The notes under the pieces are model-generated. The model was not told the DNA's origin. It saw only the letters and a program-made list of their open reading frames with translations, and ran no database searches. This document shows positions 37,965 through 50,700 of a stretch of DNA of 64,000 nucleotides, one piece after another. Origin of the DNA: Chionis minor (lineage: Eukaryota > Chordata > Aves > Charadriiformes > Chionididae); assembly GCA_013398295.1 (NCBI GenBank), contig VZSF01001062.1:124001-188000 (forward strand), in the 5' to 3' direction. A program made the position numbers and the translations under genes. How positions within the stretch are numbered: the first letter of the stretch is position 1; every line of letters begins with the position of its first letter.

Positions 37965-38943
37965 TGGGTCAGTACTGGGACCAGTGCTATTTAACATCTT
38001 TGTTGGAGACATGGACAGTGGGATCGAGTGCACCCTCAGCAAGTTTGCCGATGACACCAAGCTCGGTGGCGCGGTTGACACACTGGAGGGAAGGGATGCC
38101 ATCCAGAGGGACCTGGACAGGCTTGAGAGGTGGGCTAATGCAAATGGCATGAAGTTCAACCAAGCCAAGTGCAGAGTCCTACACCTGGGACGTGGCAATC
38201 CCAGGCATAAATACAGGCTGGGCAGAGAATGGCTGGAGAGCAGCCCTGAGGAGAAGGACTTGGGAGTGCTCATGGATGAGAAGCTCAACATGAGCCGGCA
38301 GTGCGCGCTGGCAGCCCAGAAAGCCAACCGTATCCTGGGTTGCATCAAAAGAAGCGTGGCCAGCAGGGCACGGGAGGTGATTCTCCCCCTCTACTCTGCG
38401 CTTGTGAGACCCCACCTGGAGTACTGTGTCCAGCTCTGGAGTCCTCAACATAGAAAGGACATGGAACTGTTGGAACAGGTCCAGCGAAGGGCCACTAAGA
38501 TGATTAGAGGGATGGAGCACCTCTCCTATGAGGACAGGCTGAGAGAGCTGGGGCTGTTCAGCCTGGAGAAGAGAAGGCTCCGGGGAGACCTGATAGCAGC
38601 CTTTCAGTATCTGAAGGGAGCCTACAGGAGAGCTGGAGAGGGACTCTTTGTCAGGAAGTCTAGTGATAGGACAAGGGGTAATGGTTTTAAATTGGAAGAG
38701 GGGAGATTTAGATGAGATATTAGGAAGAAGTTCTTTACTGTGAGGGTGGTGAGGCACTGGAACAGGTTACCCAGGGAAGTTGTGGAGGCCCCATCCCTGG
38801 AAGTGTTTAAGGGCAGGCTGGATGGGGCTTTGAGCAACCTGCTGTAGTCAGAGGTGTCCCTGCCCATGGCAGGGGGGTTGGAACTTGATGATCTTTAAGG
38901 TCCCTTCCAACTCTAACCATTCTATGATTCTATGATTCTATGA
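37965..38943 (+). mobile_element. CR1 LINE, young-looking 1-kb copy
   Basis: This 5'-truncated copy starts inside the RT domain ([11 protein letters not shown] region) and runs to the tail, three near-perfect ATTCTATG units at about 38918-38943. The frame is open from 37984 to 38712. It contains the intact catalytic box [13 protein letters not shown], then [16 protein letters not shown] and the [11 protein letters not shown] thumb motif. A single TGA at 38713 interrupts it, after which the same frame continues ([19 protein letters not shown]) to the natural TAG at 38845. Only one disabling change suggests a comparatively recent insertion. Confidence 0.93.
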
Positions 38944-41029
38944 ACTGCAGCTTAATTTTTGTAGGATTTCAAATTTTAAGAATTTTTCTTTGGAAGTCAC
39001 TAATTTTAATCAGTTGAAGTTAAAATGCAGCTGGTGTTTTAAGAAAATACTGGCAATTTCAAATAAATGAAGCAATTTTTAGGTGCTGAGAGCTGTAGAG
39101 TTGAAACTAGTGGTACTATACTTCCACGTGACAGAAGCAAGGCCTGGCAAGGCTGAAAGGTGATACTTTGCTGAAAATAATCCCTTGAATTTTGATGGTT
39201 TAAAACTTAATTTGTCCAAAATATTTTGAACTAGTATTTTTCCCTTTTTCTTCAGCTGTATCTTTTATTGGTTAGTGTCTAGTATACATACTTAACTATA
39301 CCTGATATCTCTGTCCCTTTCTTGCTTTTCTGGGTGATGTTGAAACTGTTGTGGTTTCAAGTACGGACAAAGATGGCTTCTGTCAGGAGGAAAGGCTTAT
39401 GTGCTATGATTTTCTCTAATAGCATCACTGGTCCTTTTACAAAGAGTGTCTGGAAGGCTTCCAGCTGAGAAGTGCCAGTCTCAGTCATGCCAGTTTTGTC
39501 TCTGGTCTTACCAGATACTGCATTTGAAAAGTCTCATAAATTTTACATGTTTGAAAGTACTACAGGTACATGCAAAATGCTTTCTAGTTCTGTAGATTTA
39601 ATAGAAAGTCATTTATTTGTATTTTGGATTATCTTAATGGGCTGTGTTTCTTTCCACTAATGCGAAACTTCTGCAGAAAGGGTGATGTTGACTGTTCAGT
39701 GCTCAGTTGCTTCTCCACGAAGGCAAATTTGGGTCTAATCTTTGTTAGGACCAAAAGACCTCGGAGAAGAGCTGGCAGGGACTTAAAAAGAAAAGATGTT
39801 TGAGAATGGTATTTAAAAGAACCCATCTTCAGAAACTGTCATCTGATAGGCAAGAACCAGAAGTAATACCTTGCTTGGTATCATTACAGTGTTTTACCAT
39901 TAACCTTGAGTTAAGGCTGTTGGTCTTGCCATCATGGCTAAATTCCAAACTATGTAATGCCGTTTTGCCTCCCTTAATTCTGTTCTTAGGTTAATTAGAA
40001 GCTGTTCCTCCTAAAACCAGTTTCATAGTGTTGCTGAAGCAGAGTGGTGTTAGTGTTTCATCCTATGTGTAATTGCATTTTCAGTAGGGAGGTGACATTC
40101 TGCCTTTGTGCAACTTTTAGTGTTTTGAACTTGCAGTTTGCCTCATTCCCTAGTACCCCTCAAAATACAGCACAGATGGTATTAGAAAATTAAAATTTGG
40201 AATAGTTCCTTCTTAAAGCATTTCTGAAACTTTATAGACAGCTACAGGTCAGACCAGGAGTTTGACTGGGTGATAATGAAAATGTCATTTTTGCTCTAAT
40301 TTTCAAGCACAGTAATAAAAGTCTTAATTATCCAAATAAACATACAAAAGAACATTTTGCCATGTCTTGGCACTTGGAACTGGCTTTCCTTATGTTTGTC
40401 CTTCTGTTCGTTACTAGCCACTTGCATTCTGCTACTCATGCATTTGAAAACTATGAGCAGAAAGGACAAGTGTCTGCAAAACATACAACCCAGTACCTAC
40501 CAATTGTGTGCACTGAAAAGGCATGAAAAACTGCTGCGGTAGAGATACTTTTAAAGAGTGATGGATATTGGCTTGTCCACAGTCAGGTAATTTGTCTAAA
40601 TGATGCCTGTAATACTTGGAGCTATCTCTAACAATTCATCGACTGAATGAAGCAAGGCCGAATGCAGTGCCGCTTTTCTGTCTGCAGGGAGGTCCCTTTG
40701 GAGCTTTTGCAGTCAGTCCACACTAACCCTCCGTGTTTTCAGTGGGAGTGGGCGTAAGTCTATTGATCTTGGTTTCTCATGGAAAACCTGAGCCACAGGA
40801 CAATTGTCGTTGCCACTGCTTTCTTTCCTCTTCTGTCTTTTTCCAGCATGAAATGACTAAGAGATAGAAGGAGCCTTCACGTGGTTACTGTACCTCCCCC
40901 TCTGTGCAGTGGGTAGTCCCACACAGCTGTAAGTCATGGTGCAGTCAAGGTTCTGTAGTGCCTCCGTCAGGTTTGGGCTGTATCTTATGTCCCTGTAAAG
41001 GAGTTCTAGGTGGCACTAACGTAAATATG
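38944..41029. other. NDUFAF2 intron 2, between two CR1 copies
   Basis: No gene or repeat recognised by eye. Short ORFs only. Confidence 0.55.
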
Positions 41030-41711
41030 GAGAATGGATCAGGAGCAGCCCTGACTTGCAGGTGTTGGTTGATGAGAAGCTCAACATGAGCAAACAATGT
41101 GTGTTTGCAGCCCAGAAGGCCAACTGCATCAAAAGCAGTGTGGCCAGCAGGTCAAGGGAGGTGATTCTGCCCCTCTACTTGTCTCTCATGCAACCCCACC
41201 TGGAGTACTGTGTCCAGCACTGGACCGCCCAACATAAGAAGGACATGGACCTGTTGGCGTGAGTCCAGAGGGCCATGATGATGATCAGAGGGCTGGAGCG
41301 CCTCTCCTATGAAGCCAGGTGGAGAGGGTTGAGGTTGTTCAGCCCGGAGAGGGGAAGGCTCTGGGGGGACCTTCTAGCAGCCTTCCAGTATCTGGAGGGG
41401 GCCTACAAGAAATCTGGAGAGGAACTTCTTACAAAGGCATGTAGTGATGGGACGAGCGGTAATGGCTTCAAACTGGAAGAGGGTAGATTTAAATTAGCTC
41501 CCAGGAAGAAGTTTTTCACCATGAGGGGGGTGGAGCACTGGAACAGGCTTCCCAGAGAAGCTGAGGCTGCCCCATCCCTGGAAGTGTTCAAGGCCAGGTT
41601 GGATGGGGTTTTAAGCAACCAGGTCTAGTGGGAGGTGTCCTTGCCCATGGCAGGGGGTTGGAACTAGATGATCTTTAAGGTCCCTTCCAACTCAGACCAT
41701 TCTATGATTCT
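41030..41711 (+). mobile_element. CR1 LINE, 5'-truncated 0.7-kb copy
   Basis: The + strand shows the RT end and 3'UTR of CR1: LVDEKLNMSKQCVFAAQKAN, then a small deletion before [18 protein letters not shown]. Next are HLEYCVQHWTAQHKKDM and, in another frame, [21 protein letters not shown]. The tail is CCATTCTATGATTCTG at about 41698-41713. Small deletions near 41050 and 41130 and a frame change at about 41265 mark it as inactive. Confidence 0.92.
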
Positions 41712-42176
41712 GTTAAATAGGTTTTCAGCTTTAACATTGCCCAAGGCACATACAGGACTTCTTTTTCTCCAAAGTGGTCTAAGGCTTTTCATACTTTTCA
41801 GCAGCTATTTTGTCATTTTCTCAGGGTGAAGCTCAGCTCTATATAGCAAGGTCAACAACAGGTCTGGGCCAGGAGCCTCACTTTTTAAGTCCTTTTTTGT
41901 CAGCCAGGGTGGTGTGTAAACTGTGCTTAAGCTGTCCTCGCAGTGATCATTTTTTTTTCTTTCGCTTCCTTCTGTGAAGACTGAGAGTATTGACACAAGA
42001 AATAACATCTTGGGTCTTTATATTTCAGGAAATAATATGGTTGCCAGGTTGTGGCAAATTCTATTGTAACTTTTTATATAAACATTTGTTTTCTGTTACA
42101 AATTAATCATATTTTTGAATTTTAATACTGTCTATAATCTTTGAAATAATCCATTTGAATTTTATTTCTTTTGCAG
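41712..42176. other. NDUFAF2 intron 2, 3' end
   Basis: AT-rich intronic sequence ending in the pyrimidine-rich acceptor of exon 3. Nothing else recognised. Confidence 0.6.
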
Positions 42177-42217
42177 CATGGATAAGAAAAAAAAGAATGG
42201 ATCCACCCACCATTGAG
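42177..42217 (+). CDS. NDUFAF2: NDUFAF2 exon 3 (41-nt microexon)
   Basis: The exon lies between a TTTCTTTTGCAG acceptor and a GTGAGA donor. Its first two bases complete an Ala codon begun in exon 2; 13 codons follow, encoding WIRKKRMDPPTIE, so it ends in phase 0. This continues the EWEAWIR motif of the NDUFA12-like domain. The size and both phases are what is needed to join exon 2 to exon 4 without a shift. It is too short to be found by ORF length and was located by its frame and splice sites. The basic KKRMD stretch falls in the family's variable segment. Confidence 0.92.
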
Positions 42218-44563
42218 GTGAGAGAGATGAAGTGTCTTTAAATTCTCAGGTTTTGTAATTAAACTACAATAACTAATTTGTAGTGGACTCATCCATCCAG
42301 TAATTTGTCACTTTTGGGGGAGAATTTAATATGTTGCTTGCCTAATTGATGAAACTGTACACAGACTAGATATCTAACACTTAGGAAAAAGGAAAACAAA
42401 GGGAAATATAAACTCCAATGTTCTGTAGTTGTTACTTTTATCTATGTGAATTCTTTAAGATGATCATGTAGATTCTTTAAGGTGATCATGGCCATTTATG
42501 AGTTTCTTTATTTAAATGAATTCTGAAATTACTGCGGTGAACTTTTAAAATATGTCTTCTATGTATTAATGCAAGGGGTTTTTTTCATGGTAGTTGACAT
42601 TAAAATGCAGGTTTCAAATTCAGTTGCCAGTGGATTCATCAGTAGAGGAAAACAAATTGCAGTAACATTTTACAATGCAAATGAGATGGGGGAGTTGCAG
42701 CCATGACTTTTTCAGTAAGTGGTTTCTAATGGAATGAAGCAGGGAAATAGCCCTCAGTCTTTCATGCAGATGAGTTTGTAAAGAGTGGAATGAGTTTCAC
42801 TGCTGATGTGTGTATGCAGATGCATGAACGCGTGGTCACTGAGATCTTCTGGAATATACTGGTTTGTGAAAAGTTGTCCTGCCTGCCTCTGTGTTAGGGT
42901 AACCTGGGGAAGCTTTTCAGCTGATGTTTACGAGACATAATTCATTGAAATGAGCTCCCACATGACTTACTGCTTACTTTCACACTTGCCACTGACATTG
43001 TGGAGACAACAGGGACTATAATACACCCATGAATGGAGTAAGTTTAAGTTAAATTTATCCTCAGAACTTTTTAGGACTTAAAGAAAATTAACACACTTTG
43101 CATTAACATTTGGAGAAGCATTGAGTGTGATTTTTTTTTTTAATTTTTTAAAATTTTTTAATTTTTTTTTCTCCTCCCTTCTTGTCCTAGTTACTTGTGC
43201 AGAAGTGATGCTACAGCAGTTGTTCTGTCTAAGCTTGGACTGATCTCCTTTTAAGTAGCTCTGGCTCATTCTGACTCTACACATACAACTTTTATTGTTG
43301 AAAATACCACCTCACATGATACTTGAAGATGGGGAATGTTGCATATCTTTTGTCCTATCATTTCCATGAGCCAGACTGCCATGATAATTGTGCTAAGGTA
43401 AACCTTCAGAGAACACGGGCAACTTTAGGTTTGGAATTGGTGCAGTAAAGCCCCTCCTGGCGCTGGAGGTGTTGGTTCTCTTTCAAAATAGGAAGCAAGG
43501 AGTCTCCAGAGGTGAGAGAATGGTGGATCAATAGCATTCTAAATACTTTACTTTCCAGAAAAAGCAGTTTATGGAGAATGAAAGATTATTGGGAGTAATG
43601 GTACATTCAGAGTTACAGGACTGCTTATACCTTCAGTTTGATGAGGTAATAGATCTAAAAAATAACTTAGCAGCTAGGTACTTTACCTGCAGGGCTGTGC
43701 ATTGACCGTATCAGAGCAGAAGTGATATACCAGAAATTTGAAAAGCAGTTATCTTTTCTTTCAAGTAATCTCTAAATTGTTTTTTTCCTGTATATGAAAA
43801 GGTAAATGAAATATATTTATGTTAAAGATTCTTGCTAATATTTTGAAAATAATGCTGCAGTCACAGTTTAAATATGTGATAGTGCAGCTTTTTTTTTTTT
43901 TTGCATTAGTGTAGGGTGATATGTATGACCTACTTCTCTCCTGATTTGAAACTGTTATACCGCAAACCCTTATACGACAATGTCATTATAAATATAATTA
44001 TACTAGTGAAGTACCTATAGAATACTTTTTGCTCCCTATTTGTAGAACTGATTTGCTGTAGTGTTTTAGCTACATAAACTTTACTGGCTGCTATTCTGTA
44101 TTATATTCCCTTTTTGACAGTAATGCTGATATGGTAAACTGCTGTTTGACAGCAGTGGAACAAGGAGGTATTTGTGACCATATTTCATGTTCAAACCCTG
44201 TGTAACAAATCTTCTTGGTCTTCTACAGATTTCTCACGAGACTAGATTTGAAAAAGGATGTAAAGTCCACAAATCTTGCATTTTTGCTTTTATGATATTT
44301 TACCATCAACATCATATTGTAACACTGCGAAACAGCATTACAGTTCCTAAAGCATAAGTTTCTGGAACTGTGCCTATGTTCCTACCTTTGTGGTCTGTAA
44401 TACCACTTTTTTTTGGATAGTTTTCCTTTTTTTCCTGTCCTTTGTCCATCTTTTTTTTTTCTTTTCTTTCTAGCACAAATGACATATGTTAAAAATTATT
44501 AAAATTTCTATTCCCCTTCTCTGTTCTGTTTGCCTGCCATCCCTCTTTAGTATTTTGTGCTTG
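42218..44563. other. NDUFAF2 intron 3, first part
   Basis: No gene or transposon recognised. Several poly-T runs are present, for example near 43131-43170, 43890-43903 and 44450-44460. Confidence 0.55.
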
Positions 44564-44703
44564 TTTTTATTTTATTTTATTTTATTTTATTTTATTTTAT
44601 TTAATTTTATTTTATTTTATTTTATTTTATTTTATTTTATTTCATTTTATTTTATTTTATTTTATTTCATTTTATTTTATTTTATTTTATTTTATTTTAT
44701 TTA
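44564..44703. repeat. (TTTTA)n microsatellite, about 28 units
   Basis: About 140 bases of the pentamer TTTTA/TTTAT, with few interruptions (one TTTAA and two TTTCA variants). The Phe/Tyr/Ile-rich peptide it encodes in one frame is an artefact. A pentamer tract this long is likely to vary in length. Confidence 0.97.
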
Positions 44704-47700
44704 TATTTGTCAAACTTGTCTTTCATTCAGCTCTCAGCTATGGATTGGTTGTCAAACTGCTCAGGCTATCAGGTCTAGCGATGAGCTCTGTAATCAAACT
44801 TTAATTGAAAATATTGCAGAGATACACCTTAACAAATCAACCGGATCTTCCTGATCTTACCAATAGCACTGATGACCTCATTTTGGGAACCAGTGCTTTG
44901 GTGAATACTGTAGGCTAACAAAATGTCAATCATAATGACGTGTGATGTGTCAGTCACTTAAGTGAGAATGAATATGTGTTGTCCTTCCTCACACTGGTCC
45001 AGGTAGCTGGGCCATGACACCACCTAAGTTTATTGACAACGTTCTTACAACTTGATGATGTTTTGGGTTCAGGCCATTCTTTCTTCTACAAACACCTAAC
45101 GTTTTTTGTTTGTTTCCATTGTGAAGCTTTCATTTTCTCATAGAAGAAATTGTTTTACATCTCTTTTTCTTTATCTTCTTTTTTTTTTTTTTAATGCAAG
45201 AATACTCCAGTGACTTCACAAGACAACTTGTGCAGTGTTAAGTGTTCCCCATACTTCAGGGTTTCTTTCCTCCCTCCCCCACTGCTCTTCTTCCCATTTT
45301 TTGGAAGAAGTCACTTAGACATCCATGTGCTAGGCTAATCATAGCCCGAGAATGCTGTTCATCCCCTTGGTTATTTCTAATCTGACCAGTAACATAAGGC
45401 ATGTTAGTGGTTGGAAGCCTTGGGTTTTAAAAGCCAGCTTCTGGGATGCTGGAAACAGTTGGTTGCCTTTTGATTTTATTACAGCTTGAAATATGCCAAG
45501 TCTCATTCTCAACTCACTCATGATGAGGGTGATAACTTTGCAAATGAATGCAGATCAAGTTGATTCTTATCTTGCGCTTAGACATCTTCTGTTCCTATGG
45601 TAATCAGGGAGTCCATCTTGATAGTGAATTTTGGATCACGTCTGCAGCCAGTGTAAGCATGCCTGTGTGCATACGCATACCTATACATATAATGCTTTAT
45701 AACAGGTGAGAATCTGAGCTTGTATGTATTTTTGCATTACTACAGCATGAGGTCATCTGTCCCTTTATATATGTTGTTTATGGTCATATATGATTGGCTG
45801 AGGAAGATTTATCATTACCTTTATTCCTGTGCGGCTGTAAAATATATTTTAACCAGTTTAAGAAGTGACTATTACATTTCTTTATTGTGTATATGGGAAG
45901 CTATGTGTATGGAGCATGTTTTTTGGCAAATAGGATGTGTGCTATTGTCTAGAGAGCTTGCCGTTTTAAATTAATGAAAATGTTTTAATGGCTACAAATA
46001 TTAAAATATTTTTAATCAAATGTTACTTTGTGGAAGCAGATTTAATAATTTATGACTTTACATGCAAGTTAGTTTGCCTGCTAAGCATTAGTGTTGTTGG
46101 AATTTATTAACAAAAGCTGTCTTGGGATATAGCAGTTGTTTTATAGGAGTGATGTTCCATCCATGCAAATAATTTCTTTAAGAGACTATTCCCTTCCATT
46201 CATTGAGCCATAGTCCGCTTTCAGCACGGCTCATCAGCTGAGTTGTAAGGTAAATGTAAACGTGCTGTCTCGCACACGCTCCTGCCTCCCAATTTTCCTT
46301 CTGGCTACAGATTTCACTCCTGATTTAAAACATGGCATCTTTGTGGTTTGGGTTTTTCACATCTCAGTTGCAGAGGAGAGAAAAAATGCTCTTGTGAGGC
46401 AGGGGGAAATTCCTTCCCTTCAGGACTCCTTTTGGGCTTATGTTGCTATTCCATCACCAATGCGGAACTCCCCAAATTTAAAAGATGTTAAACAGTGTAA
46501 CACCTGTAGGACCACTGTGGGTATGTGTCACTCTTTTTATGCACCTTCATGAATTTCAAACATAGTTCTACTGACAAGAACTTCTCAAGAATTCTCAGCA
46601 CTTTGTTGATAACAACTTTGTGTGTCATTCAAAAGCTTCGCTGCGTTCTACATCTCCTGTTTTCATTCTGGGTCACGGTCCCTTAAAAAAAAAAAAAAGG
46701 CTTTATTTAAAATTTGAGATAGCATTATGTAAATATATTAAAAATACTAATGAAAGAAGTAGTTATTTTCTGTTGGTGCAGCTCCTAATCGAGAAAGTGT
46801 CTGGATGCATGAGGTACTTGTAAACTTTGGTTATGGTGCTTGTTTCAGTAGAGTTGTTTCTCGCCTTTATATGATCAGTGCATATGTAACACACAGCCAG
46901 GTTCTGCCCCACATAGGTAGTGGGAGTCGTACGAAAATTGGTTTAGGTATCTTCTATCTTAAGACTCATTCAGTCTTCATATTCTAAACCTGGAATGAAC
47001 TGAGAGGCATATTTTTAAGGATGTAGCAAACCTTAAAAGTATCAGGCCTATAATGAGTTTTTAAGCCTTTCTGTGCCTAACTTCTGTTTCTTCAGTGTGT
47101 CTGATTTCAGAAGGCGTCAGAGTTGTAGGGGCTTTTAAAGAATCTACTGTCTGGAGCATAAAGTACCTGAATGTGTTTAGAAATCTAATCCATATTTTTT
47201 CCCATAACACGCCTTGTAGCTGTGCACTACTTCTGACAGTGTCCTGAGGTTCAAGAGTATCTGAGTAACTTGGCATTGTTTATGCCCTTTTCTGTAGAAT
47301 GGAGATAGAAATAAAGTTACAGACTATATCTTGGGATGCCAGAAAATGCACGAGGAAAAAAACAGAGAAGGTTCCCATGGCAATGCCTAGAGAAACTGGT
47401 ATGGAGAGAAAGGTGGTTTATCTCTGAACCTGCAAATGTGATATCCTGCGACTGCCAGATGTTAGCCTACAGTAATGCTACTCTCTGAACACAGGCCTTT
47501 GTACTAGAAGTCACTTCACTGTTAAGCTAGATGCCGCTTCCTCTGTAGTGCATGCAGGGCTGCGTAGCTACAGGTATTCTCAGTTTAAATTGAAACCTCA
47601 CTGATGCTTTGTATGCGTGTGTATGTATGTTAATATTTCATGGGAAGTAAGGTAGAATTGCGTGTTCCTTTAGTTAGTGTAAAGAGCCTGAAAATAGTTT

Positions 47701-50700
47701 GAAATAGAAAACCACGGTAAATGACTGTTTTTCTCATGCATTATGTACCTGTTAGGCAGTAATAAAACTCACTGGCTTCTGAATTGCACAGTTGGATAGA
47801 AGGTGAAATGTTAAAAAAAGAAACTTTTTGTGACAGCTCCTGTCTTGTTTCAAACTATTTCTAGCATTTACATAATTATCTGTTTTGACAACCTCCTTGT
47901 CAAGGGAGGAAAAATGTACTTCAGTGAGCTGTAATAAGCATAAGGTTTCAATGATTGTTTCCCCCCTCATCGCCCCACCAAATAATTACATTGAATTACA
48001 TTCTACTTGATTGCCACAATGCATACCCACTTCTCCCACTTATTTGATCATAAGTATTATTTATTTGAGAGACGGTATGATCAAAACTAGCTTCAGTCAT
48101 GGAGATTAGTTTACATAGAATTCACGTTCCTGTAACCAGAATGGGATGCAGTTTAGAAACATTCTTTGTTTGACACTGTTGGGATTGCACATTAGAGTTT
48201 TTCTTCTTTCAGATGCTTCAGTTGAGAAGTTTTAAAATAAGAACTCTGACATGGAGATGGTACATTCTTGCATAGAAAATAGGGCCTAGCAAATGAGTAT
48301 TTCACTCCTGAAGCCACAAAATGCTGCAGAATCTGATTTACATTTCTGGGAAATGCTGTTTAGGAAGTGGAAGGATAAACAGCTCTGAGCAAAATATTTT
48401 CCACCATTGTTGTCCAGGATCACAACCAGGATTGAAAATTTGGGACATACTCAAATGACTTGACTTCCACTAAATAGCAATTTGCATCGTAAATTGTACA
48501 TTATTCCAGGGAGAATTATTACTCAGTTTGAAAGGGCAGTAAAATGTTGAAAATACAAAGAGCTGAGGTACAATAAATAGAAGGAAATTATGAGAGGTCA
48601 CCAAAAAAAAAAAATAGAGCTTGAAGAAGCCATCACCTTTCAGAGTTTTTCCCTCTTATTCACTTTAACTTTCTCCTCAGGTTTGAAACATAGGTGCTCA
48701 GCCTCCACAGAATAGTATCAAGGCACCAGTTTGTCCCACTACTTCCAGCTCGCCTATGCTGCAGATCCAGAGGCCGAAGGGAGAGAGCTGTTGCCACTCT
48801 GATACTCCTCCTTGTGTGGGAGGGAGTGCATGGAGCATTGGCTCTGTCTCCTAATTCACTGTCAGCACAGCTGAACGGGGGTGGAGGGAGAAGTAAAGTG
48901 TACCAGGAAAAGGGCTGGTACAGATTACATCATATGCAGAGTAAGGGCAAAGCAAAGACCAAACTGGGACTGAGTCACCACTACAGTTCCTTGTTTGCTC
49001 ACTGGGCATCAAGGCTATGCATTGCCCTTTATTCAGGGCAGAGTGCAGTGGTGCCAGTCTAGTTCGTGATTTTTGCTACTTCTGCACAGTTTCAGCAGTG
49101 ATCTTAAAAGTATACATACAAAGAAAATCTGTACAAAAATCTTTGCGGTATTGTAAAAATAATTGAGGCACAAACCCTCACTGACTCCATGTGTTGCCAA
49201 CATGCTTTATAGTGCTGTGTTCTGTGCCTTTTCTGTTCTTTTTGCCTCTTACTACATGTTCTTGCCAAATACGTGTGCTACGCTGTAGTGCCCTAAAGTC
49301 TGTATCAGCTCATGCCAGAGATTCTGTAGCTCAGAAATAGCAATATAGTAATTTAGTAATAGTTAGCATTGCTTCTCTGTAGATTGGATTTAAAACAAAA
49401 ATTGCTGTGAGTTAGAATTAGTATTTAACTGATTTAGCTTGGTAGTAAATATGTTATTAGCACTGCATTTAAAACTAAATATTTGGCTCTCATCAAAGCA
49501 TGTATTTGTACATATATTTGTAATCAATACCTTCATTTAACACACATTAATTGTGGAGTGCTTTAAACCTTAATTGCAATTTCTCCGGTGCTACTGATTG
49601 ATTCCAAAGAATTAGTGCACCTCTGATTTACAGGGTTAGGAACCCAAAATGCACAAACAGCCTTCATCAGGAGTGAACTGTAGCAGAACTGTCAGGAGTT
49701 ACCTTTCCTTTACAATAGAACGGGAGCTTCCCATCTGAAAAACCTGTAGACTATTAGAGGTCGGTTTCTGTATCTCCTTGTATTTAAGGGGATGCTGCAG
49801 GTTCCAAGCCAAAGTACCTTCTAAAACAGCAGCTATGTTAGTTTAATAATCTCTTTGGATAATTTATCAGATTTATGTTCAAAGGTCAAAAAAACCTGTT
49901 TTACAAAGCCTAGACAATGTGACACACCATAAATTGTGGTGTATCCAACAAAGATCATTCAGAGCAGTTTACTTTTGAATTATGCAGGGTACATCCTTCT
50001 GAAAAATCACATCGAGTGCACAGAACACAGTCCGTATTTTGAATTTGCAACTGATCAGAGATTTGCTCAAAACCTAAACCTGGATAAAGCAAATCTTACA
50101 TTGATTTGACTAATGTTGATTGTTGATTGACCAAAGATATTTAGCACGTATTTTCTTTACAAAATTAGCAGTCATTGGCTCAGTGTTTGATTTAAATAAG
50201 TATTTTAGCAAAACCAGATACACCTTTCTAAATCAGCGTGCTTCTCTGTGTTTGCTGTGCACTCACATAGCCCTTCGTTTACCACATAATTTCTTATTCC
50301 CAACCAGGCACTGCTGAGCTCATGCTCAGTTGCTGAGTTAACAAGACCTGCCCTGGATCAGAACATTCAGTGCTTCTCAGTGATGAGGTCCTCCCTCTGC
50401 CTCCTACTCTTGAAATATGATGTAATATCTGATTATTTCATCTTGCCTATTTAACTTCTGAAACTGGAAAATGGAGTTTAGTTAACCAGTTTGGCAATAT
50501 TATAAAAACAGGTGAATTGGCTTAACTTCTTGGTGGACTCCTAGTTCATATGTCAATGAAGGAAAAATTTTGACGTGTTAAATTGTCTTAAAACAATCAA
50601 CCTTTTAATACTGTTCTAAACCAGATTTTTTTTCTTTCCATTTGTCATTTTTAAAATTTTTGCTGTATATGTGAATTTTTAACAGGCAGAGTTCAAAGTT

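Noticed and set aside
44486..44854. A 122-codon ORF with a long Phe/Tyr/Ile repeat, resembling a membrane protein
   Set aside because: It is only the translation of the TTTTA microsatellite.
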